Assembly: GCF_007483685.1 (NCBI RefSeq)
Contig: NZ_VMKN01000001.1
Location: 2,034,393 to 2,098,392, forward strand
Length of the DNA: 64,000 nucleotides
Origin: Litoribacter populi
GTDB taxonomy: Bacteria > Bacteroidota > Bacteroidia > Cytophagales > Cyclobacteriaceae
Direction: 5' to 3'
Positions 17,351 to 25,796 of this stretch are shown here, one piece after another (position 1 is the first letter of the stretch; the number at the start of each line of letters is the position of its first letter). Both the position numbers and the translations under genes were made by a program. Under the pieces are notes generated by a model that worked only from the letters and a program-made list of their open reading frames with translations, did not search any database and was not told the origin of the DNA.

Positions 17351-18128
17351 TTGCCATATCAAAAGTTTCACAGATAAGATTTTTATCCACGAAAGGCCTT
17401 CTTCTAGCACTAGACTCCTTAATATGATACCTAAACCCCTCCTCAACAATCAAAGCGAGCAACTCATGAAGGGACTGGGGCTTATGGATGTCGTTGTGAT
17501 ATTCAAAAAATATGTGTTGCACTTTAGAGAGTGACCCCTTGCATGCTTTAAGAACCTCTACTTCTGCACCTTCTATGTCCAGTTTTAGAAAATCCACACC
17601 TTTGTTAAGCAAAGTTTTTAACTCTACAGTTTTTACTTTCTCGACTGGCTTTCTTTTGGATTTGTACAGGTTGTTTACTCTTCCGCCCATTCCTCCATCA
17701 GTGCTGAAGGTAAGTTCAGTTTCTTCTGTCCATACGGCCTGCTGGTGAAGGGTGACATTATTAAGTTTAAATTTTTCAACATTCTCCTGTAATACCTCGA
17801 AAATAGCTTTTTCGGGCTCGAAAGCGATGATATTATGTTTGGGATAGTTTTTGGCGAAATACATCACACTCAAACCCATGTTAGCGCCACAATCTAGGAT
17901 GGTGCCTCCAGTTTTTATTTTAGGACTGAATTTATATATCTCCTCTTGGAATATCTCCATGTATGTATTGACAAAGCTTGCGGCATGGTGATATCTGAAT
18001 GGGGTGGTGAATATGGTAGAGTACCCTTTATGGCTACTAGAAAGATCCCGTAACCTGTTGAGTTCTATGATTTTTTTATCTGGAAGGGCTGAAGTTTTTT
18101 TCTTAAAAAGGCGGGTAATAAAGCGCAT
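17328..18128 (-). CDS. FkbM family methyltransferase
   Basis: 266 aa SAM-dependent O-methyltransferase. The SAM-binding strand is GGTILDCGANMGLSVMYFA (about 74-92), then the acidic end of strand 2 in IIAFEPEKAIFEVL and FLKLDIEGAEVEVL (about 176), all typical for FkbM. Homologs methylate sugars or polyketides; here the neighbouring glycosyltransferases point to a glycan methyl group, as inference. It is convergent with and overlaps the upstream glycosyltransferase. The ATG at 18126-18128 is the natural start. Confidence 0.92.
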   Translation of the reverse strand: MRFITRLFKKKTSALPDKKIIELNRLRDLSSSHKGYSTIFTTPFRYHHAASFVNTYMEIFQEEIYKFSPKIKTGGTILDCGANMGLSVMYFAKNYPKHNIIAFEPEKAIFEVLQENVEKFKLNNVTLHQQAVWTEETELTFSTDGGMGGRVNNLYKSKRKPVEKVKTVELKTLLNKGVDFLKLDIEGAEVEVLKACKGSLSKVQHIFFEYHNDIHKPQSLHELLALIVEEGFRYHIKESSARRRPFVDKNLICETFDMAITVFCYR

Positions 18129-18271
18129 GCTTGTGTCAATGGTTTTATGAGTTCTAAATATAAAACAAATAAATGGGCACAGCTAAGCAAATAGTGACAA
18201 AATTGATAGGTTAAAGCCAGTTTTTTGTGGCACTTTTTTTGGTTAATTTCGCCTAAGCAAACATTGATAAC

Positions 18272-19078
18272 ATGATCAAGAAAATCATATTTATTTTAGC
18301 AGTCGCATTCATCATCGAAGGTTGCGCTAAAGTGCCTCTCAGTGGGAGAAGGCAATTGAGTATCATCGGCAATTCAGAAATCCTACCCATGTCTTATGAG
18401 CAGTATGATCAGGTAAAGGCAGAGAGCAACCTGGTAACGAATACCGCCGAGGGTCAAATGGTGCAAAATGCCGGAAACCGGATAGCCAAGGCAGTGGAAA
18501 CCTATCTCAACGAAAGAGGATATGAGGACGTAACTGAAGGCTTTGCTTGGGAATTCCATCTCATTGAAGATGACCAGATCAATGCCTGGGCAATGCCTGG
18601 AGGTAAAGTGGCATTTTATACTGGAATTATGCCTATAGCACAAGATGAGACGGGTGTAGCCGTGATCATGGGCCATGAGGTGGCACATGCCATAGCTAAC
18701 CATGCTCGTGAAAGAATGTCTCAAGGTTTGGTGGCTAATGGTCTTGTGGGAGGGCTTCAAGCTGCTATGGGGCAAAACCCAAGCATGACTCAGTCTATTT
18801 TCCTACAAGCTGTAGGATATGGTGGACAAGTGGGGATGCTTAAGTTCTCTCGTGACCAAGAACTTGAGGCTGATGAATTAGGACTTACCTTTATGGCCAT
18901 TGCTGGCTATGACCCAAGGGAAGCACCGGTATTCTGGCAAAGAATGGAAGCCGCCTCAGGAGGAGGACAAAGACCGCCGGAATTTCTTTCGACACACCCA
19001 GGACCAAATAGACGTATCGATCAGCTTAACAAGATGATGCCTGATGCGATGGAATACTATAATAAGAATAAGAGATAA
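18272..19078 (+). CDS. M48 family metallopeptidase lipoprotein
   Basis: Zinc peptidase of the BepA/LoiP (YggG) type thought to work on misfolded envelope proteins. The N-terminus MIKKIIFILAVAFIIEGC ends in a lipobox (Cys18), followed by VPLSGRRQL, a phrase common in this family. Zinc motif HEVAH in IMGHEVAHAIANHARE (about 134-138); third ligand Glu in QELEADELGLTFMA (about 205). 268 aa is the normal size for the single-domain form. A second paralog begins at 63405. Its 3' flank is an array of inverted 7-bp repeats. Confidence 0.94.
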   Translation: MIKKIIFILAVAFIIEGCAKVPLSGRRQLSIIGNSEILPMSYEQYDQVKAESNLVTNTAEGQMVQNAGNRIAKAVETYLNERGYEDVTEGFAWEFHLIEDDQINAWAMPGGKVAFYTGIMPIAQDETGVAVIMGHEVAHAIANHARERMSQGLVANGLVGGLQAAMGQNPSMTQSIFLQAVGYGGQVGMLKFSRDQELEADELGLTFMAIAGYDPREAPVFWQRMEAASGGGQRPPEFLSTHPGPNRRIDQLNKMMPDAMEYYNKNKR

Positions 19079-19148
19079 GTACGAGGTACGAAGTACGAGG
19101 TACGAAGTTGGTTTCAGCTTCTCGTACTTCGTACTTCGTATTTCGTGC
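19079..19148. repeat. Inverted array of 7-bp units between convergent genes
   Basis: Directly after the stop codon come GTACGAG, GTACGAA, GTACGAG, GTACGAA (19079-19106). After 14 bp, the mirrored set CTCGTAC, TTCGTAC, TTCGTAT, TTCGTGC (19121-19148) is followed by TTTT. Four heptads face four heptads, giving a long hairpin that may end both convergent transcripts. Related heptad arrays lie at 26485 and 36698. Confidence 0.85.
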
Positions 19149-19155
19149 TTTTAAA

Positions 19156-19959
19156 TCATTTGTTGAAGCTTCGTAATTTTACCTGTGTGAACTTACGTTT
19201 GGTATCTAGTGGAAAGTCCCCTTTCATCATCCAATCGTAGTAGCCAGGTTCTTCTTTCAATACTTGCTCAATTGGTTTACCCTTGTGTTTACCGAAATTG
19301 AAGCACTCTACACCTTGGTCATTGAATATAAACCTTCCAGCCAAGTCTACCATTTTTTCATTGAAGAGTGCGTGTAGCTTCTTAACATCATTTTCAATCA
19401 CACCGAGTTTGTTACCCAATAGGTCTTCTACTTCTTTTCCGTCATATCTCTCGATTTGGGCTTTGAATATTTCGTAGGTGGCAATCGTATCTGCTTCTGC
19501 GCTGTGCGCGTTTTCTAGCAATTTGCCACAGTAGAATTGGTAAGCAGCCGTTAGGTTTCTTTTTTCCATCATATGGAAAATCTTCTGGGCATCCAGTAGA
19601 CTTCTTTTTTCAATGTCAAAATCCAGTCCTGCACGTAGGAATTCCTCAACTAATAGAGGAATGTCATACTTCAAAACATTAAACCCGGCCAAGTCGGCAC
19701 CTTCCAGAAACCTGTAAAGCTCTTTTGATACGTCCTTGAAGGTAGGCGCATCTTTCACATCTTCATCATAAATCCCGTGAATCAGGGAGACTTCCTTAGG
19801 TATAGGTATGGTTGGATTTACCTTTTTGGTCAAGATCTCCTCAGTGCCATCAGGCTGAACTTTAACCACGCTGAATTCCACGATGCGGTCGGTGGATATA
19901 TTGGTGCCAGTGGCCTCTAGGTCAAAAAATGCAATAGGTGTTCTTAGATTAAGATTCAT
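19156..19959 (-). CDS. DnaQ-like 3'-5' exonuclease
   Basis: 267 aa. The DEDDh exonuclease fold is visible: Exo I FFDLEATGTNISTDRIVEF (Asp13, Glu15), Exo II around FNVLKYDIPLLVEEF, and Exo III HSAEADTIATYEIF with His and Asp. The C-terminal part CFNFGKHKGKPIEQV followed by YYDWMMKGDFP is the small domain found after the nuclease in ExoX-like and related Bacteroidota proteins. Likely DNA or RNA 3' trimming; the exact substrate is unknown. Its ATG overlaps the stop of the upstream Mur ligase gene (TAATG), so the two are translationally coupled. Confidence 0.9.
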   Translation of the reverse strand: MNLNLRTPIAFFDLEATGTNISTDRIVEFSVVKVQPDGTEEILTKKVNPTIPIPKEVSLIHGIYDEDVKDAPTFKDVSKELYRFLEGADLAGFNVLKYDIPLLVEEFLRAGLDFDIEKRSLLDAQKIFHMMEKRNLTAAYQFYCGKLLENAHSAEADTIATYEIFKAQIERYDGKEVEDLLGNKLGVIENDVKKLHALFNEKMVDLAGRFIFNDQGVECFNFGKHKGKPIEQVLKEEPGYYDWMMKGDFPLDTKRKFTQVKLRSFNK

Positions 19960-21326
19960 TATTCAGCTTGGTTAAATTTGTTTTTCAATAAAGTCAATTC
20001 CATATCATCGTAATTGCCGGAACTCATCAGCAAAAGATTGGTGCTGTCAAAACTCTTGCTTTCCAGATAATCTTTCAACTCTTCCATCACGGTGAAGAGT
20101 TTGAGGTCTTTTCTCTTAAACCCATCTTGCAGGGTTTCCTCACTCATTAATTCAAGTTTTTTTAAAGCTACTGCTTTTGGGTTGAGATAAATCAAGGCCT
20201 CGTCGGCTGCATCAAAAGTATGGGCATAATTGGCAAGAAAATCCTTGTTCAGGGAGCTATAAGTATGGAGCTCCTGAACGGCTATCAATTTTCTGTTGGG
20301 AAACTGTGATTTGACAGCTTCTACAGTAGCTTTTAACTTGGAGGGAGCATGGGCGAAATCTCGGAAAAAGATTCTGTCTTCTGCCTTGGCCAAGATTTCC
20401 TGTCTTTTCGCCGCACCTTTAAAGTGCTGAATGGCGTCATAAAAAGCCGGGGCGCTTACCCCAATTGCTTGACAAACTTCCATGGCACCTTGAAGGTTTT
20501 GAAGATTATGCTCCCCAAAAACGGCAATCGGAATATTTCTTTCCGAGGTTTTCAGGTAGGTGATGCCTTCTACAATGTCGTATGGGTGGGCTTCGTATGA
20601 AGTTTTTTGGTATTTACCAAAATTGGCTTCGCCTAGCTTTTTGACCTCAGGATCCCTCTCACAATAGATAAACTTCCCTTCATCGGGAGTCATTTCAACC
20701 AAAGTCTTGAATTGCTGTAGGTAGTTGTCAAAAGTGGGGAATACATTGTAATGGTCCCAGGCAATGCCGCTCATGAGCAGGATGTCATGATGGTAATGGA
20801 AGAACTTTGGCCGCCTGTCCATAGGGGAGGTGAGGTATTCATCCCCTTCGATGATGATAATGGGTGCATCGGATAGTTTGACCATTAGATCAAAACCTTC
20901 AATCTGTGCTCCGACCAGGTAGTCAAAATTTAATCCATGGTATTTGAGCACATGAAGGATCATGGAAGTGATGGTGGTTTTGCCATGGCTTCCTGAGATT
21001 ACGATGCGTTTTTTCTCCCTACTTTGCTCAAAGATGAATTCTGGAAAGGAAAATATAGGGATGCCAAGCTCAAGTGCTGCCTGCAGTTCTGGATTTTCCT
21101 CTCGGGCGTGCATGCCGAGAATGATACCGTCAAGACCTGGATGGATTTTTTCTGGAAACCAGCCTTTTTCTGCGGGGAGGATTCCGGCGTTATCGAGTCG
21201 GGTGCGGGAAGGTTCGTAGATCTCATCATCTGATCCACTAACCTCGTAGCCCTTCGCAACCATTGAAAGAGCCAGATTATGCATCACACTGCCTCCAATG
21301 GCGATAAAATGATATTTTTTGGACAT
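19959..21326 (-). CDS. mpl: Mur ligase family protein, Mpl-like
   Basis: ATP-dependent ligase of the MurC/Mpl group, 455 aa; Mpl re-attaches recycled murein tripeptide to UDP-MurNAc. The N-terminal Rossmann-like IAIGGSVMHNLALSM lacks the exact GxGGxGMS loop but is in the right place. The ATP loop is VISGSHGKTTITSM (about 112), then the carbamylated Lys-like region IIIEGDEYLTSPMD, and SGIAWDHYNVFPTF, a family-typical stretch for Mpl. C-terminal DFAHAPSKLKATVEAV also fits Mpl (DFAHHP). MurC itself would be expected in the dcw cluster, so Mpl is favoured. Paired with the exonuclease downstream. Confidence 0.85.
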   Translation of the reverse strand: MSKKYHFIAIGGSVMHNLALSMVAKGYEVSGSDDEIYEPSRTRLDNAGILPAEKGWFPEKIHPGLDGIILGMHAREENPELQAALELGIPIFSFPEFIFEQSREKKRIVISGSHGKTTITSMILHVLKYHGLNFDYLVGAQIEGFDLMVKLSDAPIIIIEGDEYLTSPMDRRPKFFHYHHDILLMSGIAWDHYNVFPTFDNYLQQFKTLVEMTPDEGKFIYCERDPEVKKLGEANFGKYQKTSYEAHPYDIVEGITYLKTSERNIPIAVFGEHNLQNLQGAMEVCQAIGVSAPAFYDAIQHFKGAAKRQEILAKAEDRIFFRDFAHAPSKLKATVEAVKSQFPNRKLIAVQELHTYSSLNKDFLANYAHTFDAADEALIYLNPKAVALKKLELMSEETLQDGFKRKDLKLFTVMEELKDYLESKSFDSTNLLLMSSGNYDDMELTLLKNKFNQAE

Positions 21327-21639
21327 AGGGTAAAGTTAAGAAGTTCAAAAATAAGAAATTCATGGATAACCTATTTGTGTTTAAAGGCTTTGTTTGAAAT
21401 AATATGGACTAATTGGGCTTATCCGATTATAAGCATTTATAAACTAGTGGTGTGTGGGATAGGGAGTTCCATTTTGAATCTAACTGCTCCCTCCTCTAAT
21501 TCATCACTTTTAAAAATATTTTTGAGATGCTTGGTTATTGTGGTTGTAGTGGTTTTTATGTTTAATTTTTTACCCTATTCATTATGAGAAGTTTATAAAA
21601 TTTTCGTTTTCCTCTGTTGATAACCTAGTGCATAAATTG
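21327..21639. other. Intergenic region, no gene seen
   Basis: AT-rich divergent gap between the Mpl-like gene and dnaB. ORFs here are short and lack coding character. Apart from the dnaB promoter at its right end I see no structure. Confidence 0.5.
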
Positions 21640-21672
21640 TTTATTAACTCTGGATTAAACGTCCTACATTTG
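21640..21672 (+). promoter_or_regulatory. Candidate promoter of dnaB
   Basis: TTTA at 21640-21643 (-33-like), 21-bp spacer, TACATTTG at 21665-21672 (exact TAnnTTTG). Only 5 bp separate it from the ATG at 21678, so transcription would begin at or next to the start codon. Confidence 0.5.
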
Positions 21673-21677
21673 TTTCT

Positions 21678-23252
21678 ATGGCAGAGAACAAACCCGCAGG
21701 TAAAGATTGGAGTCCTTCCAGGAGAGGTAATTCCTTAAAGCAGAATATTGGAGTAGGCAAGTTGCCACCCCAGGCCCCCGAGTTGGAGGAGGCGGTGCTG
21801 GGTGCATTGATGTTGGAAAAGGATGCCCTCACGACGGTGGTGGATATCCTGAGCCCCGACAGTTTTTATAAAGACTCCCATAAAGTTATTTACCAGGCCA
21901 TACTGGACCTTTTCAACGGTAGTGAGCCTATTGACCTTCTGACAGTCACCAATCAGCTGAGGAAAAACGGTAAACTTGAAATTGCCGGTGGAGCCTATCA
22001 TATCACCGAGCTGACCTCCAAGGTTTCCTCTGCTGCCAACATCGAATACCACGCCAGGATTATCACCGAACAAGCCATGAAGCGGGACATGATCCGGATC
22101 TCCTCTGACATCCAAAAGGAAGCTTACGAAGAGACCACCGACGTGTTTGAACTCTTGGACAAAATGGAATCCTCACTTTTTGAGATTTCCGAAAGAAATA
22201 TTAGAAAAAACTATTCGGATATGCGCTCAATCATGAGATTGGCCATTACTGAACTGGAAGGCAAAAAAGGCCAGAAAGATGGGCTTACCGGGGTGCCAAG
22301 TGGGTTTACAGCACTCGACCGCGTGACCTCTGGTTGGCAGAAATCTGACCTTGTGATTATAGCCGCCCGACCTGCCATGGGTAAGACAGCCTTCGTACTT
22401 TCTACCCTGCGTAACGCCGCGGTAGACCACAACAGACCGGTTGCAATTTTCTCCCTGGAGATGTCCTCCGTACAGCTCGTCAACCGTCTCATTTCTTCTG
22501 AGGCAGAACTTGACTCTGAAAAAATCAAGAAGGGTAACCTTGCTGACTACGAGTGGGAGCAGCTTATCCATAAAACTAGCAAACTTTCCTCCGCTCCTTT
22601 ATTTGTGGATGATACCCCAGCACTTTCCATTTTGGAACTTCGGGCCAAGTGTAGAAGATTGAAGGCACAAAGTGACATACAGATGATCGTAGTCGACTAC
22701 CTTCAGCTGATGTCTGGTGACAGTAAAGGAGGAGGTAACCGTGAGCAGGAAATTGCAAGTATTTCCCGTGCTTTGAAAATGATCGCCAAAGAACTTGAGG
22801 TTCCTGTAATTGCACTTTCCCAGTTGTCACGTTCAGTAGAAACAAGAGGAGGAGACAAGAGACCCCAGCTTTCGGATTTGAGGGAATCAGGAGCCATCGA
22901 GCAGGATGCTGATATGGTAATGTTCCTTTATCGACCTGAATACTACGGTATCACCGAAGATGAAGAGGGAAACACCACTGCCGGCGTGGGTGAAGTTATC
23001 ATCGCTAAGCACAGAAACGGCTCGCTGGAAAATGTTAAGTTGAGGTTTATTGGTAAATACACCAAGTTTTGTGACCTGGAACTCAATGCTCCTTATCAGC
23101 CACAGGATGCCATGTATGGCCATAAATTCCCAAGCGCCTCTAGTGGACAAGGTTTTGACGATGGTGGTATGATCAGGCATCAAAGTAAAGCCAACAACAA
23201 TGATGAGCCATTCCCTGGAGGATTTGGAAGTAAGGATGATGCTCCTTTTTAG
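21678..23252 (+). CDS. dnaB: Replicative DNA helicase DnaB
   Basis: Hexameric 5'-3' helicase of the replication fork, 524 aa. A disordered N-terminus is followed by KLPPQAPELEEAVLGALML, the standard opening of the DnaB N-terminal domain. The RecA-like core has Walker A ARPAMGKTAF (about 231), FSLEMS, the Walker B region MIVVDYLQLMSG (about 337), KELEVPVIALSQLSR and SDLRESGAIEQDADMVMFLYR. The C-terminal tail (about 45 residues, polar, Gly/Asp-rich) is longer than in E. coli. It has no intein, unlike some DnaB proteins. A 20-bp perfect hairpin follows. Confidence 0.97.
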   Translation: MAENKPAGKDWSPSRRGNSLKQNIGVGKLPPQAPELEEAVLGALMLEKDALTTVVDILSPDSFYKDSHKVIYQAILDLFNGSEPIDLLTVTNQLRKNGKLEIAGGAYHITELTSKVSSAANIEYHARIITEQAMKRDMIRISSDIQKEAYEETTDVFELLDKMESSLFEISERNIRKNYSDMRSIMRLAITELEGKKGQKDGLTGVPSGFTALDRVTSGWQKSDLVIIAARPAMGKTAFVLSTLRNAAVDHNRPVAIFSLEMSSVQLVNRLISSEAELDSEKIKKGNLADYEWEQLIHKTSKLSSAPLFVDDTPALSILELRAKCRRLKAQSDIQMIVVDYLQLMSGDSKGGGNREQEIASISRALKMIAKELEVPVIALSQLSRSVETRGGDKRPQLSDLRESGAIEQDADMVMFLYRPEYYGITEDEEGNTTAGVGEVIIAKHRNGSLENVKLRFIGKYTKFCDLELNAPYQPQDAMYGHKFPSASSGQGFDDGGMIRHQSKANNNDEPFPGGFGSKDDAPF

Positions 23253-23263
23253 GCTTAAAAGTT

Positions 23264-23311
23264 AACTTCCGAAATTAGACAATAGCTGCGCATTGTCTAA
23301 TTTCGGAAGTT
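23264..23311. terminator. Bidirectional terminator hairpin, 20-bp perfect stem
   Basis: 23264-23283 and 23292-23311 are exact complements around an 8-nt loop AGCTGCGC, between convergent dnaB and the aminotransferase gene. No clear T-tract follows on either side, so it may instead block read-through or protect 3' ends. Confidence 0.8.
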
Positions 23312-23337
23312 TAAGGGTTTAATAAGTAGTGTTACTT

Positions 23338-24516
23338 TCAGCTTTCGATAGCTTTTAAGATTTTTGTGCAGGCTTCCCTAATTTCGTCTTCCGTAATCAC
23401 GAGGGGAGGGGCGAGGCGCATGGAGTCATCGCAGAATAGAAACCAGTCGGTGACCACACCCATCTCTATAGCTCTATCTATAATCGGTTTGAGTTCTTCA
23501 AATGATTCAAATGCCACACACATCATCAAGCCTTTATTTCTAACTTCCCTGATCTTGGGATGGACGAGCAATTTTTTGAATAAGTCGGCTTTCATTTCCA
23601 CTTGTTCGATGATATTTTCCTCTTTTAGAATATTGATTGTCGCCAAAGATGCGGCTGCACTTACTGGATGGCCTCCAAAGGTGGTGATGTGGCCTAGTAG
23701 GGGATCATTTTTGAAGTGCCCCATAATTTCCTTGCTTGAGATAAAAGCTCCGATAGGCATTCCACCGCCCATTCCTTTGGCACAAACCAATATGTCGGGT
23801 TGAATTCCATAATGCTCAAATGCCCAGAACTTCCCCGTTCGGCCAAAACCTGCCTGAATCTCATCCAATATCAGCAAGGTTCCGGTCTCATCACATCTTT
23901 TCCGCAGGGCCTTAAAATAGGATTCGCTAGCTACCCTGATTCCTGCTTCACCTTGAACCGTTTCCATAATGACGGCTGCGGTATCCGTAGTGATGTTTTT
24001 TAAATCGTCTTCTTTGCCAAAATGGATGTGCGAGATACCAGGGAGCAAGGGTCGATAAGCCCTTTTAAAGATTTCATTCCCTCCCACAGAGAGAGAGCCG
24101 TGGGAAGAACCATGGTAGGCATTCACACAGGAAATAATTTCTCTTCGATTTGAATAACGCTTGGCAAGCTTGAGTGCACCTTCCACCGCTTCACTTCCGC
24201 TATTGACCAAATACACATTATCCAATTCGGCGGGAAGGGTATTAGCAAGAGCCTCGGCAAGTTTGGTTTGTGGAGTTTGAATGTATTCCCCATAAACCAT
24301 CAGGTGTAAGTATTTGTCCATCTGATCCTTCATTGCCTGAAGGACTTTTGGGTGTCTATGACCTACGTTACTAACTCCAATGCCTGAAATCAGGTCTATA
24401 TACCTTTCCCCATTGGGGCCATACATATATATTCCTTCCGCTTTTTCTATCTCGATCATCAATGGAAAATCGGTAGTCTGAGCTAAATGGGAAAGGAATA
24501 GTTGTCTGTTGTGCAT
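23338..24516 (-). CDS. Class III (acetylornithine-type) aminotransferase
   Basis: PLP-dependent aminotransferase, 392 aa. Visible: NSGSEAVEGALKLAKRY (PLP phosphate region), ILDEIQAGFGRTGKFWAFEH with the Asp that binds the pyridine nitrogen, and the PLP Lys in CAKGMGGGMPIGAF. This set is typical of the acetylornithine/4-aminobutyrate/ornithine group, and the amino donor cannot be settled by eye. The frame is open upstream to 24612, but that part reads through an intergenic repeat; the ATG at 24514-24516 (MHNRQLFLSHLAQTTDFP) is the conserved start. No arginine or lysine biosynthesis genes are adjacent. Confidence 0.9.
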   Translation of the reverse strand: MHNRQLFLSHLAQTTDFPLMIEIEKAEGIYMYGPNGERYIDLISGIGVSNVGHRHPKVLQAMKDQMDKYLHLMVYGEYIQTPQTKLAEALANTLPAELDNVYLVNSGSEAVEGALKLAKRYSNRREIISCVNAYHGSSHGSLSVGGNEIFKRAYRPLLPGISHIHFGKEDDLKNITTDTAAVIMETVQGEAGIRVASESYFKALRKRCDETGTLLILDEIQAGFGRTGKFWAFEHYGIQPDILVCAKGMGGGMPIGAFISSKEIMGHFKNDPLLGHITTFGGHPVSAAASLATINILKEENIIEQVEMKADLFKKLLVHPKIREVRNKGLMMCVAFESFEELKPIIDRAIEMGVVTDWFLFCDDSMRLAPPLVITEDEIREACTKILKAIES

Positions 24517-24557
24517 AGTTGATTTATTTATTAAAATGACGAGCTTCCGAAAAAAAA

Positions 24558-24651
24558 ACACAGAGGGCCGGAGGGCGTAGAGAGTAAGGATATTGACCTT
24601 GGCAGTCTTCATTTATTTCTCTGCGCCCTCAGTGCCTCTGCGGTTCACTTT
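24558..24651. repeat. Imperfect inverted repeat of CACAGAGG/CTCTGCG type
   Basis: The left arm from 24559 (CACAGAGGGCCGGAGGGCGT, then AGAGA) mirrors the right arm 24618-24645 (TCTCTGCGCCCTCAGTGCCT, then CTGCGG). It lies upstream of the aminotransferase ATG. A partial relative is at 25617-25650. Similar CTCTGTG-type intergenic repeats are known from several bacterial groups; their role is unclear. Confidence 0.7.
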
Positions 24652-24666
24652 ATTTTTCCCTCCGTA

Positions 24667-25563
24667 CTACAATTTCCTAAACCTAAAGAAAATTCCCAAT
24701 GGAAGCTTTTTCTGAAAATTGTCTTCTAAATACAGCTCACCGTGTTCGGCATTTTCTACTTCCCCAAAGTTCGAGCGGACCAAATTTGCTGCGATTATGC
24801 TGGAGAAACTTAGGGAATACATGTTCAAAATCAAGAAATGGTGCTCGGGCTCTAGGATCTCCGAGCAAAGTTTAAGCAATTCGTTAATCTCCTCTTCCAA
24901 CACCCATTTCTCCCCATTTGGACCACGACCGTAGGCTGGAGGGTCAAGGATGATTCCGTGGTATTTGTTACCTCTTCTGATTTCTCTTTTAACAAACTTC
25001 ATGGCATCGTCTACTACCCAACGGATTCCCTCTTGGTCTGAGGACTCCATGTTGTGCCGGGACCAGGTGACCACCTGCTTCACCGAGTCCAAATGGGTTA
25101 CATCTGCACCGGCGGCTTTGGCTGCTACGGATGCGGCTCCTGTATAGGCAAATAGGTTTAGTACTTTTGGTGTTTCCACCGGCATTTTCGCGATAGTTTC
25201 GTCAATGTAGTCCCAATTGACTGCCTGTTCTGGAAACAAGCCGATATGCTTGAATGAGGTCATGGCCAGATTCAGGGTCAATTTCATGCCCGACGGGTTG
25301 TCGTATGTTATCTGCCACTTGTGGGGGATCTTCTGGAATTCTTTCCATTGACCCTTTTCGGGGTTGCTTTTCTCTTTTGCGAAATGCGCATGTGCCTTCT
25401 CCCTCCATTCCTTCTCGTCCATGCTTCTGTCCCAGATGGCCTGTGGTTCAGGGCGGCTTATGATATATGGGCCAAAGCGTTCTAACTTTTCAAAGGCTCC
25501 ACTGTCAATCAGTTCATAGTCCTTCCAATTCTGCGGACTCAGGGATAAGATGGTTTCTTTCAT
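24667..25563 (-). CDS. Class I SAM methyltransferase, RlmI-like
   Basis: 298 aa. The Rossmann SAM site is VLNLFAYTGAASVAAKAAGA with following HLDSVKQVVTWSRHN; the catalytic loop region is GIILDPPAYGRGPNGEKWV, close to the DPPxF of RlmI/RlmK 23S rRNA cytosine methyltransferases. The N-terminal PUA domain of RlmI is not evident; instead a short beta-rich start (KLERFGPYIISRPEPQAIW) is present, as in the Bacteroidota short form. Probably an rRNA methyltransferase; the target base is not known. The ATG at 25561-25563 begins the protein directly. Confidence 0.85.
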   Translation of the reverse strand: MKETILSLSPQNWKDYELIDSGAFEKLERFGPYIISRPEPQAIWDRSMDEKEWREKAHAHFAKEKSNPEKGQWKEFQKIPHKWQITYDNPSGMKLTLNLAMTSFKHIGLFPEQAVNWDYIDETIAKMPVETPKVLNLFAYTGAASVAAKAAGADVTHLDSVKQVVTWSRHNMESSDQEGIRWVVDDAMKFVKREIRRGNKYHGIILDPPAYGRGPNGEKWVLEEEINELLKLCSEILEPEHHFLILNMYSLSFSSIIAANLVRSNFGEVENAEHGELYLEDNFQKKLPLGIFFRFRKL

Positions 25564-25616
25564 GGTGCAAAAATAGGGATATTATTATAAACAACCTGCC
25601 AATGTCAAATACTCCT

Positions 25617-25650
25617 TTAACCACAGAGGACTCAGAGTCACAGAAGGAGC
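25617..25650. repeat. Partial CACAGAGG-type intergenic repeat
   Basis: AACCACAGAGGACTCAGAGT followed by CACAGA: same wording as the arm at 24558. It sits in the 233-bp divergent gap before the secreted protein at 25797. Confidence 0.55.
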
Positions 25651-25796
25651 CGACCCAAAAAAAAGTGATACTTTCTATTTTGTACTGGTGCAGCAAATAA
25701 GTTTGTGTGAATAAAAATGAAATCAAAAGAGGAAGAGAATACATTGTTATTCTTATGCGAAAAGGTTAAATTTATAAGTATAAACTTTATACGGTT

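Noticed and set aside
22211-22571. Antisense ORFs of 105 and 114 aa in dnaB
   Set aside because: Shadows of the strongly conserved sense helicase frame.
25467-25700. 77-aa ORF between methyltransferase and secreted protein
   Set aside because: Mostly antisense to the methyltransferase 5' end, then runs through the CACAGAGG repeat.
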